Positions 7,687-16,323 of a stretch of 64,000 bases of DNA are shown piece after piece. Location of the stretch: the NCBI RefSeq assembly GCF_900114785.1, contig NZ_FOUG01000009.1:62001-126000 (forward strand), given 5' to 3'. The translations under genes and the position numbers were made by a program. The stretch is from Variovorax sp. OV329 (lineage in GTDB: Bacteria; Pseudomonadota; Gammaproteobacteria; Burkholderiales; Burkholderiaceae_C). A model generated the notes under the pieces. It was not told the DNA's origin, did no database searches, and worked only from the letters and a program-made list of their open reading frames with translations. Within the stretch, counting starts at the first letter, position 1; each line of letters opens with the position of its first letter.

Positions 7687-9689
7687 CCCCGCCCGCCACC
7701 GGATTCGCGGTGCCGCCCACCGCCACGCAGATCGACGCCATGCCGCCGGAGCCGGAGGCGCCCAGCACGATCGTCATCAGCGGCAGCCTGCAGCGCGACC
7801 TGCTGCGCCTGGGCGTGGTGCCCTGCGCGGCGGCGGCGCTGGCGCTCACCGCCTGGTTCACGCACAGCCGCCTCGACACGCTGGAAAGCGCCTTCAACGC
7901 CGAGGGGCAGGCCATCGCACTGCAGGTGGCATCACTGTCGGACCTGAGCCTGTATGCCGGCGACCTGTCGGCCCTGCAGAACGTGACCAACGCCGCGCTG
8001 CGCGGCAACAGCCAGGTCACGCGCATCGAGATCAGCAACAGCGCCGGCGTGTTCGTCAGCAGCGGGCCCAGTCCGGCCAGCATGGAGAACCTGCGCGTGT
8101 TCACCGCGCCGGTGCAGCTGCGCGAGGCCTCGCGGGCCAGCGCCTTCTCGCCGGCCGGCAGCACCGCCGCGGGCGACACGCCCATCGGCCTGGTGCAGGC
8201 CTTCCGCGACACCACCAGCTATGCGCGCGAGCGCACCCGCTCGCTGGTGGCGGGCATCGGCATCGCGCTCATCGCCATCCTGGTGGCCTGGGCCTCGGTG
8301 CGGCACATGGCGCGCACCGTGGCGCGGCCGCTGCGGCGCGTGTCGCGCACCGTGGCGGCGCTGGAGGCCGGCCATTTCGATGCGCGCTGCGATGTGCAGG
8401 CCGCGCCTTCCTCGCACCGCGGCAGGCCGGGACGGCCGCACGAGCTCGCCAGCCTGGCGCACGACGTCAACCGCCTGGCCGAGCAGCTGGAGCACAACCA
8501 GCAGGTGAGCGAGGAACGCGTGCGCCAGGCCACCGCCGTGGCGCTGCAGCGCATGGCCGAGGCCGAGCAGGCCGCACTCTCGCGCGCCCGCTTCCTGGCC
8601 GCCGCCAGCCACGACCTGCGCCAGCCGCTGCATGCCATGGGCCTGTTCATCGACGGCCTGCTGCCCAGCGCCACGCCGGCGCAGCGCCCGGCGGTGCTGC
8701 GGCTACAGGAGAGCACCCAGTTCATGAGCATGCTGCTGGACGACCTGCTGGAGATCTCCCGGCTGGATGCCCAGGTGCTCACGCCCTCGGTGGCCACGGT
8801 GTCGCTGGAAGGGCTGTTCGACCACCTGGCGGGCCAGCATGCCGCGCAGGCCGCGGAGGCGCGGGTGCGCATGATCTTCAAGGCCCAGGGCCGCGCGGTG
8901 CGCAGCGATGCGGCCATGCTGGTGCGCATCATCGGCAACCTGATCGGCAACGCGATCCGCCATGCGCCGCCCGAGGGCACGGTGATGGTGGCGGCGCGGC
9001 GCGGCAGCACGCCGGGCACGGTGCGCATCGAGGTGCGCGACAACGGCATCGGCATTGCGCCCATCCACCAGCAGCGCATCTTCGAGGAGTTCTACCAGGT
9101 GGCCAACACCGAGCGCGACCGGCGCCAGGGCTTCGGACTGGGGCTGGCCATCTGCGCCCGCGTGGCCACGCTGCTGGGCACCCACATCGAGTTGCGCTCC
9201 GCATTGCTGCTGGGCAGCACCTTCTCGCTCACGCTGCCTGTGGCCAGCGCGGTGGGGGCGCCGAGGCCGGTGGCACCGCCGCCGCCGATGGCACCGCTGG
9301 CCGGCTTGCGCTGCCTGGTGGTGGACGACGACGACGTCATCCTGCACGGCACCGAGCAGCTGTTGCAGCAGTGGGGCTGCGAAGTGGTCTGCACCGTCTC
9401 GGGCACCGCCGCCATCCAGCTCATGGGCGAGGAGGACGCGCAGTTCGACGTGGTGCTGTGCGACCTGCAGCTGGCCCGCGACGAGGATGGCATGGCGGTG
9501 ATCGAGGCCGCGCGGCGCCTGCATCCGCAGGCCCTGGCGGTGCTGGTGACCGGCGCCACCGGGCCGGACGCGCTGCAGCGCCTGCGCCAGCAGGGCGCCA
9601 CCTTCCTCACCAAGCCGGTCGCGCCGGCCAAGCTGCGCGCCCTGCTCTCCACGCGCCGCCACGCGCAGCAGCAGCCGGCCCATGCTTGA
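7683..9689 (+). CDS. Hybrid sensor histidine kinase/response regulator
   Basis: A 668-residue membrane kinase with the same plan as the one at 4536. A transmembrane helix lies near residues 40-58, then a periplasmic sensor domain, and a second helix near 183-203 (LVAGIGIALIAILVAWASV). HAMP follows, then the H-box SHDLRQPLHAM with His310, the ATPase boxes (GNLIGNAIRH, DNGIGIAP, GLGLAICARV) and a receiver domain with Asp594 (LCDLQL). The start is fixed by the ATGA overlap with the upstream binding protein. Its last 8 bases overlap the start of the glycosyltransferase-like gene, giving a three-gene coupled operon. The DNA-binding output partner is not encoded here. Confidence 0.9.
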   Translation: MTPPATGFAVPPTATQIDAMPPEPEAPSTIVISGSLQRDLLRLGVVPCAAAALALTAWFTHSRLDTLESAFNAEGQAIALQVASLSDLSLYAGDLSALQNVTNAALRGNSQVTRIEISNSAGVFVSSGPSPASMENLRVFTAPVQLREASRASAFSPAGSTAAGDTPIGLVQAFRDTTSYARERTRSLVAGIGIALIAILVAWASVRHMARTVARPLRRVSRTVAALEAGHFDARCDVQAAPSSHRGRPGRPHELASLAHDVNRLAEQLEHNQQVSEERVRQATAVALQRMAEAEQAALSRARFLAAASHDLRQPLHAMGLFIDGLLPSATPAQRPAVLRLQESTQFMSMLLDDLLEISRLDAQVLTPSVATVSLEGLFDHLAGQHAAQAAEARVRMIFKAQGRAVRSDAAMLVRIIGNLIGNAIRHAPPEGTVMVAARRGSTPGTVRIEVRDNGIGIAPIHQQRIFEEFYQVANTERDRRQGFGLGLAICARVATLLGTHIELRSALLLGSTFSLTLPVASAVGAPRPVAPPPPMAPLAGLRCLVVDDDDVILHGTEQLLQQWGCEVVCTVSGTAAIQLMGEEDAQFDVVLCDLQLARDEDGMAVIEAARRLHPQALAVLVTGATGPDALQRLRQQGATFLTKPVAPAKLRALLSTRRHAQQQPAHA

Positions 9690-10476
9690 GATCGGCGCGC
9701 TCCAGGACATCCGCCCCTTCGTCGCCACGCCCAACTACGGCGGCGTGCTCACCAGCAGCTATGTGCGCAGCCTGCTGGGGCTGGTCAACCTGGCCTACCG
9801 GCACGGCTTCGCCATGCAGAGCCGCTTCATGGACGGCGACAGCCTGGTCACGCGCGCACGCAACCGCCTGGTGGCCGAGTTCATGGCCGACACGCGCTGG
9901 ACACACCTGTTCTGGATCGACGCCGACATCGGCTTCGAGCCCGAGGCGGCCCTGCGCCTGCTGCTGGCAGGGCGCGATGTGGTGGCCGGCGTCTACCCGC
10001 ACAAGATCGACGCCTGGCCCGCGCACGGCCTGTCGCAGCCGCTGCCCGTGGGCGCCACGCGCGAGGACTTCGAGGCGCGCTACCCGAGCTTCCCGGCCAA
10101 CCTGCTGGGCGACCGGCCGGTGGACGCAGACGGCTTCATGGAGGTGCTGGACGCGCCCACCGGCTTCATGCTGATCGCGCGCGGCGTGTTCGAGCGCCTG
10201 GCCACCGCCATGCCCGAGTTGCGCTACACGCCCGACCAGGCCGGCCACCCCGAAGTGCGCCGCGGCGAGCCGGTGCCGCCGCCGCACTACCGCTTCTTCG
10301 ACGTGATGGCCGAGCCGGACAACGGCCGCTACCTCAGCGAGGACTACGCCTTCTGCCGGCGCTGGCAGTCCATCGGCGGGCAGGTCTTCGTGGATGCGCG
10401 CTCGAAGCTCACGCACCAGGGCCACAAGACCTACAGCGGCGACTTCGGCCGCGCGCTGGCGGACTCGCGCCGCTGA
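9682..10476 (+). CDS. Glycosyltransferase-like protein with DxD motif
   Basis: A 264-residue soluble protein with a GT-A-like nucleotide-sugar region. RARNRLVAEFM is followed by HLFWIDADIGFEPEAALRLL, where the DAD motif is the candidate metal site, and by VVAGVYPHK. The C-terminal half has FMLIARGVFERL and a SEDYAFCRRW segment typical of acceptor-side residues in such enzymes. The start overlaps the end of the upstream hybrid kinase by 8 bases, so it is part of that operon. Donor and acceptor are unknown. A glycosyltransferase attached to a sensory operon is unusual. Confidence 0.65.
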   Translation: MLEIGALQDIRPFVATPNYGGVLTSSYVRSLLGLVNLAYRHGFAMQSRFMDGDSLVTRARNRLVAEFMADTRWTHLFWIDADIGFEPEAALRLLLAGRDVVAGVYPHKIDAWPAHGLSQPLPVGATREDFEARYPSFPANLLGDRPVDADGFMEVLDAPTGFMLIARGVFERLATAMPELRYTPDQAGHPEVRRGEPVPPPHYRFFDVMAEPDNGRYLSEDYAFCRRWQSIGGQVFVDARSKLTHQGHKTYSGDFGRALADSRR

Positions 10477-10959
10477 GGCGCGGGGCGCCAGGCAAGGGCC
10501 GCGCGCCGGCGGCAGCGCCGCCCCTCGTTGCGCTGCATGCCGGCGAACACCAGCAGCAGCCCCACGCCGAGGACCGCCGGCGAGGCCAGGATCAGCAGCG
10601 AGGGAACGCCGGCATGGTCCAGCAGGTAGGTGAGGCTGCCCGCCGACTGGTCCAGCAGCACGATCAGCAGGCGCAGTCCCAGGGCGCCACTGGTGGCCAC
10701 CAGCACGCCGGCCAGTTGCCGGCCCAGGCGCGGGCTCACGCGCCCGTGCCAGAGCAGCAGCAGGCCGACGGCCAGCACCGATGCGGGCACGGCCAGGTCC
10801 AGCTGCGCGTACACGGAAAAATCCGTGCGCAAGCAGACCTTCACGATGTGGACGACACCGGTGAGGCCCAGCGCAGACAGGATCCCGCCTGTCCCACAGG
10901 ACCAGCGCGTGGCGCCGACGGCGAACGCGACGCGCGCAGGCGCGTGGCGCGTCTGCCAT
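10431..10959 (-). pseudogene. Four-helix hypothetical membrane protein, apparent 5' frameshift
   Basis: The only well-placed start (ATG at 10957-10959, preceded by GGGAGAAGAAAG) opens one frame (MADAPRACARR...). The hydrophobic, protein-like sequence lies in the next frame, from about 10930 down to 10431: RVAFAVGATRWSCGTGG, LSALGLTGVVHIVKV, VPASVLAVGLLLLWHG, AGVLVATSGALGLRLLIVLL and LLILASPAVLGVGLLLVF. That frame has no ATG near its beginning; GTG at 10844 is the first good alternative. A single-base shift in the CG-rich run near 10930 would rejoin the two parts. It may be a pseudogene, a sequencing error or a later start. The family is not recognised. The end overlaps the glycosyltransferase-like gene convergently by about 46 bases. 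Confidence 0.45.
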
Positions 10960-11046
10960 GTTCTTTCTTCTCCCTGATCCTTGTCGCCCGCACCGGAAGG
11001 TGGCAGGTGCGACGGAAGATTATGGGAGGGCGGGCCAGCGGCTCCC

Positions 11047-14000
11047 TTAGAAATCCGCACAGCCGTTGTTACGCTCTGTATCAACGCAACTGGTGAGGTT
11101 GGGCCGTGTGCGCACGCGCGACCATTCGCGCGCCAGCAGGTCGTTGCCCTGCTGCGCCCGGTCGCCCTCCAGCGGTCCGGTGGCCAGGCAGATGGGCGCC
11201 TGGCCGATGTTGCGGTCGTACACGTAGGTGGTCGGTTCCTCGCGCAGCACGTCGACGAAGCGCGCGGGCTGCGGCAGCACGTTGCCCACCAGCAGCGTGC
11301 CCGGCACCACGTTGATGGCATAGCCCTCGGCCGAGGTGAAGGTACCGAAGACAGGGTAGGCGCCCGATGGGCTCTGCAGGCCTGCCGAAGTGCCCATGGT
11401 GCCGGTGATGCCCGCGCCGGTGTCGCCCAGGATCAGGCCGGCCAGCGTGTAGGTGAAGTTCGGATTGGGCTGCCCCACGTTGCGCGCGAAGCTGCCGATG
11501 TTCACCGTCACCGAGGGCTGCTGCGCGTAGACGAAGTGGTTGTCGCCCGGCGTGATGCTCACCGTGCACAGCCCCAGGTAGGCGCAGTGGTAGTAGTTGG
11601 GCAGCGGACCCGAGCCCGCCAGGCCGCCGCGCGTCTCGCCCACCCAGGTGTCGGCCCACACGCGCCAGGGCGCGCCGCCGATGCTGCCGCCACCGGCGTT
11701 CTGGAAGGTGGTGGCGGCCACCAGGTCGGCGCCATTGACCGTGCCGACGCTGGTGTCCAGGAAGAGCGAACCCGACAGGGTGCGAATGAGCAGGGTGTCC
11801 GCCAGCATGGAAGTGGCGGCCTGCACCTGCGGCAGGTTGCCGGCGGCGTCGAAGGCCGTGACCGACACCGGCCCCACCCGCAGTGGCCCGCTGTTGACGA
11901 ATTCGAAGCGTCCCGCTGCGCTGCCGCCCAGCGTGTTCGCGCTGACGTTGTTGCCCGGGTCGTTGAGGATGACGCTGCCGCCGGTGGACTGCGCGAGCAG
12001 CGTGCCGGCCGTGATGGTCGCGCCGGCGCTCTGCGTGATGTTGCCGCCGCTGATGAGGCCCAGCTGCGGCGCCGACACCGGCGACGCCAGGTTGATGTTG
12101 CCGCCACCGCCGTTCTGCAGCGTGAGGGGCACGGTGCTGGCCATGGGCGCCAGCACGTCGATATTGCCCGCATGCGTGTTGCTGCCTACCACCACCGTGC
12201 CGGCCGTCAGCCGCGACATCTCGGTGGCCGAGATCGCGAAGCCGAGTGCGCCGGCGCCCAGCAGGGCGATCGGGTCGGTGGTGCGGTCTGCACCTTGCGC
12301 GTTGGCGGCGTTCACGCCGCCGGGACGCAGGTTGAGTACCTGGCTGGCACTTACCAGGCCGCCCAGCACGATGGCGTCGGCGCTGCCGTCGTTGCTGGCG
12401 CGCAAGACCACGTTGCGGTTGCCGGCGACGATCGTGTCGGGAAAGGTCTGCCCCTGGCCGTTGGTGCTGGAGGCGGTCGTCAGCAGTCCGGCAGCGCCGC
12501 CCTGCGACTCGCCCGTGAGCTCGATGTCCCCCGTTCCGCTGGCCAGGACCTGGGCGCCGTTCTGCAGCGTGACGCCCGTGCCCGCCGTGCCGCCGGCCTG
12601 CCGCAGGCCGCGCACCGCGATGTTCCCATTCACCGACGCGACCCGCGCGTTGTCGATGATGACACCGTGTCCGGGCGCGTTGGCGCTGTTGTTCGAGAAG
12701 GCGCCGATGCCGCTGATGGTGATGTTTCCGGTGCTGGTCCGGACGACACCGATCTGCCCTTCGCTGAGGAAGAGCGCGCCATCCAGCCGCACCCCCGTGC
12801 CATTTTGCGAATAGCCGGTGATGTCGACGTTGCCGGTGGAACTGAGGATGTCGGTGGTGTTGAGCGCGATCGCCGCCGTCGTGAAGTTGCCGGCAGCCAC
12901 GTTGCTGCCCGGCGCCGGCACGGTGAGGCTGACATTGCCGCCGGGGTTCGTGTCCAGGCTGCCCACCCGCGTGTCGATGGTGGCGGTGTTCAGGCAGATC
13001 GCGCAGGACGAGGTGCCGTTGCCGAGCGCCGTCATCGCCACGTTGCCGCCGTTGCTGAGGATCTGTCCGTTGAAGTTGATCGAGCCGGTGACGCCCGACT
13101 GCCCGGCATTGAACACCACGTCCAGCGGCACCGTGCTGGACTGGATCTGCACGAAGCCGGTATTGATGTCGCGCGAGGCGTCGAGCTGGAAGCTCACTGC
13201 CTTGCTGCCCTTGTCGACGTTGATGTTCACGCCGCCGTTGATCGTGATGGTCCCCAGCGGGGAAGTGGCGTCGATGACGCCCGTGCCGATGGCCACGCTG
13301 GTGCCCCCATTGAGGGCCGCGTTGATGTCGCCGTCCTGGATCACCGAGTTGGCCAGGGCAACAAAGGGCAGGGTGGGCAGGCTGCCCGATGCCGCGCCCG
13401 CCTGGATGGTGATGTCGAAGGGATCGACCAGCCACGTGCCCGCCATGCCGGCCGGCGCCGCCGCATCCACGCGGATGCCGCTCAGGTCGATGTTGTGGCC
13501 CGAGGTTTCGACGAAGCCGCCGTTGCCGCCCTGCGCGCCGCCGCGCGCGCTGTAGCTGTTGTAGCTGCGCAGGTCACCGTCGGCCACCACTCGGATGCTC
13601 CCGCCGTTGCCCGAGACGCCGGTGGTATCGGCCCGCATGCCGGCGTTCTGGTTGATGGCGATGCCGCTTCCCAGCACCGAGATCGTGCCACCGCCGGTGG
13701 CGCCGCTCACGTCGATGAAGTCGGGCGTGGGCTCGTCGAAGTTGCTGGCGATCAGGATGTTGCGGCCGCCGATGCCGATGGTGCCGCCGCGCCCCGTGCC
13801 GGAGGCCGTGCTCAGCAGCGTCATCGGCCCGCCTTCGGAATCGTCGGTGTAGCTCAGCGACACGTCGCTGCCGCTGCGGCCCTGGATGCTGATGCGGCCG
13901 CCTTCGGTGGAGATCGCGCCCTGGCCGAACTGGCCGGCGATCTGCACGCCCGCAGCGGCCGCGGTGCCGAGTTCGACCACGGGTTCCTCGGTCGGCGAAA

Positions 14001-16314
14001 GGGACACGGTGAAGCCGCTGCTGCCCGCCTTGCCCGAAATGCCGATCTGGCGGCCCGCACCCCCGGTGATGTCGGTGCTGTTGATCAGCACGCCCATCGA
14101 TGCGCCGACCGAGGCACTGTTGCCCGAGGCCGCGCCGATCACCCCCGACTGGAAAGCCGTGTTGTTCGCCAGCGCGGTGAGGTCCGCGCCGGTGCCCTCC
14201 AGCATCACGCCGCCGCCGGTCGTGATGCGGGTGTTGAGCAGGGTCACGCCACTGCCGCCGCCAAAGGAGTTGAAGCCACCGCCGCCGTCGTCGCTGCTGA
14301 ACACCACCACCGGGTCGCTCCCGCTCCAGCCGCGGGTGCTGCCGGTGATGCGGACGTCGCCCGTGCCCGACTCGATGACACTTCGCTGACCCGCCTGGCC
14401 GAACTCCACCGTGCGCACGCCCGAGGCGCCCAGTCCGCCTCGCCCGTCAAGGGTGATGGCGCCGCTGCCGCTGCGCAAGGTGGTGCCGTAGATGCCCACG
14501 CCGACACCGCCTTGCACCTCGACGCTTTGCAGGCCCCCGGTGGCCCCCTGCCCTCGCAGGCTGATCTGGCCGCCACCGCTGCACGCCGCCACGCCCTGTG
14601 CGCAGGCCGACACCAGGCTGTTGTTGAGCTGGATGCCATTGGCGAAGAAGCCGTCTCCGTTGGACTGCACGCCCCCGACCGCGCGGCCGTTGACCGCGTC
14701 GCTCTGCCCGAAGAAGCGGATGTCGCCGCCGTTGCTCTCGATGCTGGCCTGCTGCATGAGGATCGACGCGGCCCGGGGCCCTTGCCCGTTGAGGGTGATC
14801 GGCAGTTCGGCCGGCAGCGCGCTGCCCTTCGCGTCGGCGTTGAAGTCGACGTTGATCGCGCCACTGCTCGAGCGCACTCCCGAGCCGGTGGCCATGATGA
14901 TGTTGCGCGCGGAGTCCACCGCGAAGCCCGCATCGCGGCCTTCGGTCTTGGTCACCTGTGCGCCGAAATCGAAGACCACGCCGTTGCCGGCGGAATAGCC
15001 GTTGACGTCGTCGAAGGCCGTGCGTGTCGCATTGCTCTGCAGCGTCAGGCTGGTCGATCGGTCCAGCGTGCGGCCCAGCGCGCCGGCGTTGATGGTGCTG
15101 CCGCCATCCGCCGGCGCCGTGGGCGTGAGCGCGCCCTGTGCATAGGCCGGGTTGCTGCTGACCGTGATGTCCTGGTCGGAGGCGATGGTCCAGCGGCCAT
15201 CGGTCGTGCCTGCCTGCCCGCTGCCACTGGCGCCAACATTCGTATTCGCATCCACCACCATCCGGTGCGCCGACATGAGCACCTGGCCGCCGCTGCGGCC
15301 ACTCGCGTCGATGGCCGCGCCCTCGATCCGCAACTGGCCCGCGCTCGCCTCCACCCGCCCGCCGTTGCCCGAAGCCCCCCCGCTGGCGTCGACCGTGCCG
15401 GACACGCGCATGCCGTTGAGGTTGTCGGCGGCCGTGCCCAGGCCCGCGCCCAGCACGATCTCGCCGTCGTGCGATTCGAGCGAGCGCGCCCGCAGCACGC
15501 CGCTCTGGTTCACCACCTGCGCCTTCGCGGTGGAGGCGGCCAGCATGGCGATGCGTCCGCCGTCGGCCGTGACGCTGCCGCTCGCCGCGTTTTCCACCAG
15601 CGCCGTCGTGGCCTTCGAATCGGCCGGAATGGTGTAGCGCATCAGGCCGTCACCGTCGAAGTCCACCGTGACCTTGCGCGCCGACACCAGGCCCGCCGAG
15701 CCGCGCGCCACGTTGATGCTGCCCTCGTTGATGACCTGCGCACCCATCAGCGCCACGCTGCCGCCTGAGGCGTTGGTGCTGATGCTGCCGCGGTTGATGA
15801 CCGTGGCAGTGTTGCCGTCGTCGCGCTCGAAGACCAGCTGGCCGCCTGCCATGAAGGAGGCATCGGTGTTGCTCAGCTTCAGCGTGGAAGCCACCAGGCC
15901 GCCAACACTCACCGCCGAGCCCGAGCTGAACAACACGCCGTTCGGATTGACCAGGTAGACGTTGCCGTTAGCATTGAGCTTGCCCGCGATGGTGGAGAGC
16001 TCGTTGCCCATCACGCGGTTCAGCAGGACGCTGGCTCGGCTGGGCTGCGCCACGTTCACCGTGCCGCCGGCCCCGATGGAAAACGTCTGCCATTGCGCGA
16101 TGGCGCGCTCGGAGCCCTGGTTGATGTTCATCGTGCCGGCGGGGGGATTGGCAGCCAGCGACACGTTGCCCGCCACCGGTGCGAAGCCGGTGGGCAGCTG
16201 CTGCGCCAGGGCCGGCGTCATGCCCAGGCAGACCATGCTGAGCATCAGGGGCGTGAGGCGCAGACCTCGCGCGCAACGCTTTGCAGCGCGGGCGTGGTGA
16301 TGGAGATGGTTCAT
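11047..16314 (-). CDS. TpsA: filamentous-haemagglutinin-family exoprotein
   Basis: A 1755-residue secreted exoprotein of a two-partner secretion system. A signal peptide ends near LGMTPALAQ. The N-terminal TPS domain (about residues 40-290) carries NINQGSERAIAQWQTFSIG, NPNGVLFSSGSAVSVGGLVA and repeated short beta-helix turns. Most of the protein is a Gly/Ser/Asn-rich beta-helix. Near the C-terminus (about 1600-1690) there is an MBG-like repeat (VTVNIGSFARNVGQPNPNFT, GDTGAGITGTMG). A Cys-containing tail follows (ICLATGPLEG, TSCVDTERNNGCADF). Its ATG lies 9 bases after the tpsB stop, with a G-rich ribosome site. No toxin domain of CdiA type is visible. It could be an adhesin or a cell-surface scaffold. 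Confidence 0.92.
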   Translation of the reverse strand: MNHLHHHARAAKRCARGLRLTPLMLSMVCLGMTPALAQQLPTGFAPVAGNVSLAANPPAGTMNINQGSERAIAQWQTFSIGAGGTVNVAQPSRASVLLNRVMGNELSTIAGKLNANGNVYLVNPNGVLFSSGSAVSVGGLVASTLKLSNTDASFMAGGQLVFERDDGNTATVINRGSISTNASGGSVALMGAQVINEGSINVARGSAGLVSARKVTVDFDGDGLMRYTIPADSKATTALVENAASGSVTADGGRIAMLAASTAKAQVVNQSGVLRARSLESHDGEIVLGAGLGTAADNLNGMRVSGTVDASGGASGNGGRVEASAGQLRIEGAAIDASGRSGGQVLMSAHRMVVDANTNVGASGSGQAGTTDGRWTIASDQDITVSSNPAYAQGALTPTAPADGGSTINAGALGRTLDRSTSLTLQSNATRTAFDDVNGYSAGNGVVFDFGAQVTKTEGRDAGFAVDSARNIIMATGSGVRSSSGAINVDFNADAKGSALPAELPITLNGQGPRAASILMQQASIESNGGDIRFFGQSDAVNGRAVGGVQSNGDGFFANGIQLNNSLVSACAQGVAACSGGGQISLRGQGATGGLQSVEVQGGVGVGIYGTTLRSGSGAITLDGRGGLGASGVRTVEFGQAGQRSVIESGTGDVRITGSTRGWSGSDPVVVFSSDDGGGGFNSFGGGSGVTLLNTRITTGGGVMLEGTGADLTALANNTAFQSGVIGAASGNSASVGASMGVLINSTDITGGAGRQIGISGKAGSSGFTVSLSPTEEPVVELGTAAAAGVQIAGQFGQGAISTEGGRISIQGRSGSDVSLSYTDDSEGGPMTLLSTASGTGRGGTIGIGGRNILIASNFDEPTPDFIDVSGATGGGTISVLGSGIAINQNAGMRADTTGVSGNGGSIRVVADGDLRSYNSYSARGGAQGGNGGFVETSGHNIDLSGIRVDAAAPAGMAGTWLVDPFDITIQAGAASGSLPTLPFVALANSVIQDGDINAALNGGTSVAIGTGVIDATSPLGTITINGGVNINVDKGSKAVSFQLDASRDINTGFVQIQSSTVPLDVVFNAGQSGVTGSINFNGQILSNGGNVAMTALGNGTSSCAICLNTATIDTRVGSLDTNPGGNVSLTVPAPGSNVAAGNFTTAAIALNTTDILSSTGNVDITGYSQNGTGVRLDGALFLSEGQIGVVRTSTGNITISGIGAFSNNSANAPGHGVIIDNARVASVNGNIAVRGLRQAGGTAGTGVTLQNGAQVLASGTGDIELTGESQGGAAGLLTTASSTNGQGQTFPDTIVAGNRNVVLRASNDGSADAIVLGGLVSASQVLNLRPGGVNAANAQGADRTTDPIALLGAGALGFAISATEMSRLTAGTVVVGSNTHAGNIDVLAPMASTVPLTLQNGGGGNINLASPVSAPQLGLISGGNITQSAGATITAGTLLAQSTGGSVILNDPGNNVSANTLGGSAAGRFEFVNSGPLRVGPVSVTAFDAAGNLPQVQAATSMLADTLLIRTLSGSLFLDTSVGTVNGADLVAATTFQNAGGGSIGGAPWRVWADTWVGETRGGLAGSGPLPNYYHCAYLGLCTVSITPGDNHFVYAQQPSVTVNIGSFARNVGQPNPNFTYTLAGLILGDTGAGITGTMGTSAGLQSPSGAYPVFGTFTSAEGYAINVVPGTLLVGNVLPQPARFVDVLREEPTTYVYDRNIGQAPICLATGPLEGDRAQQGNDLLAREWSRVRTRPNLTSCVDTERNNGCADF

Positions 16315-16323
16315 GGCCCCGCC

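Noticed and set aside
10981..15768. Long plus-strand frame (about 1595 codons) opposite tpsA
   Set aside because: It mirrors the repetitive TpsA codons on the other strand; low-complexity content and no domains.
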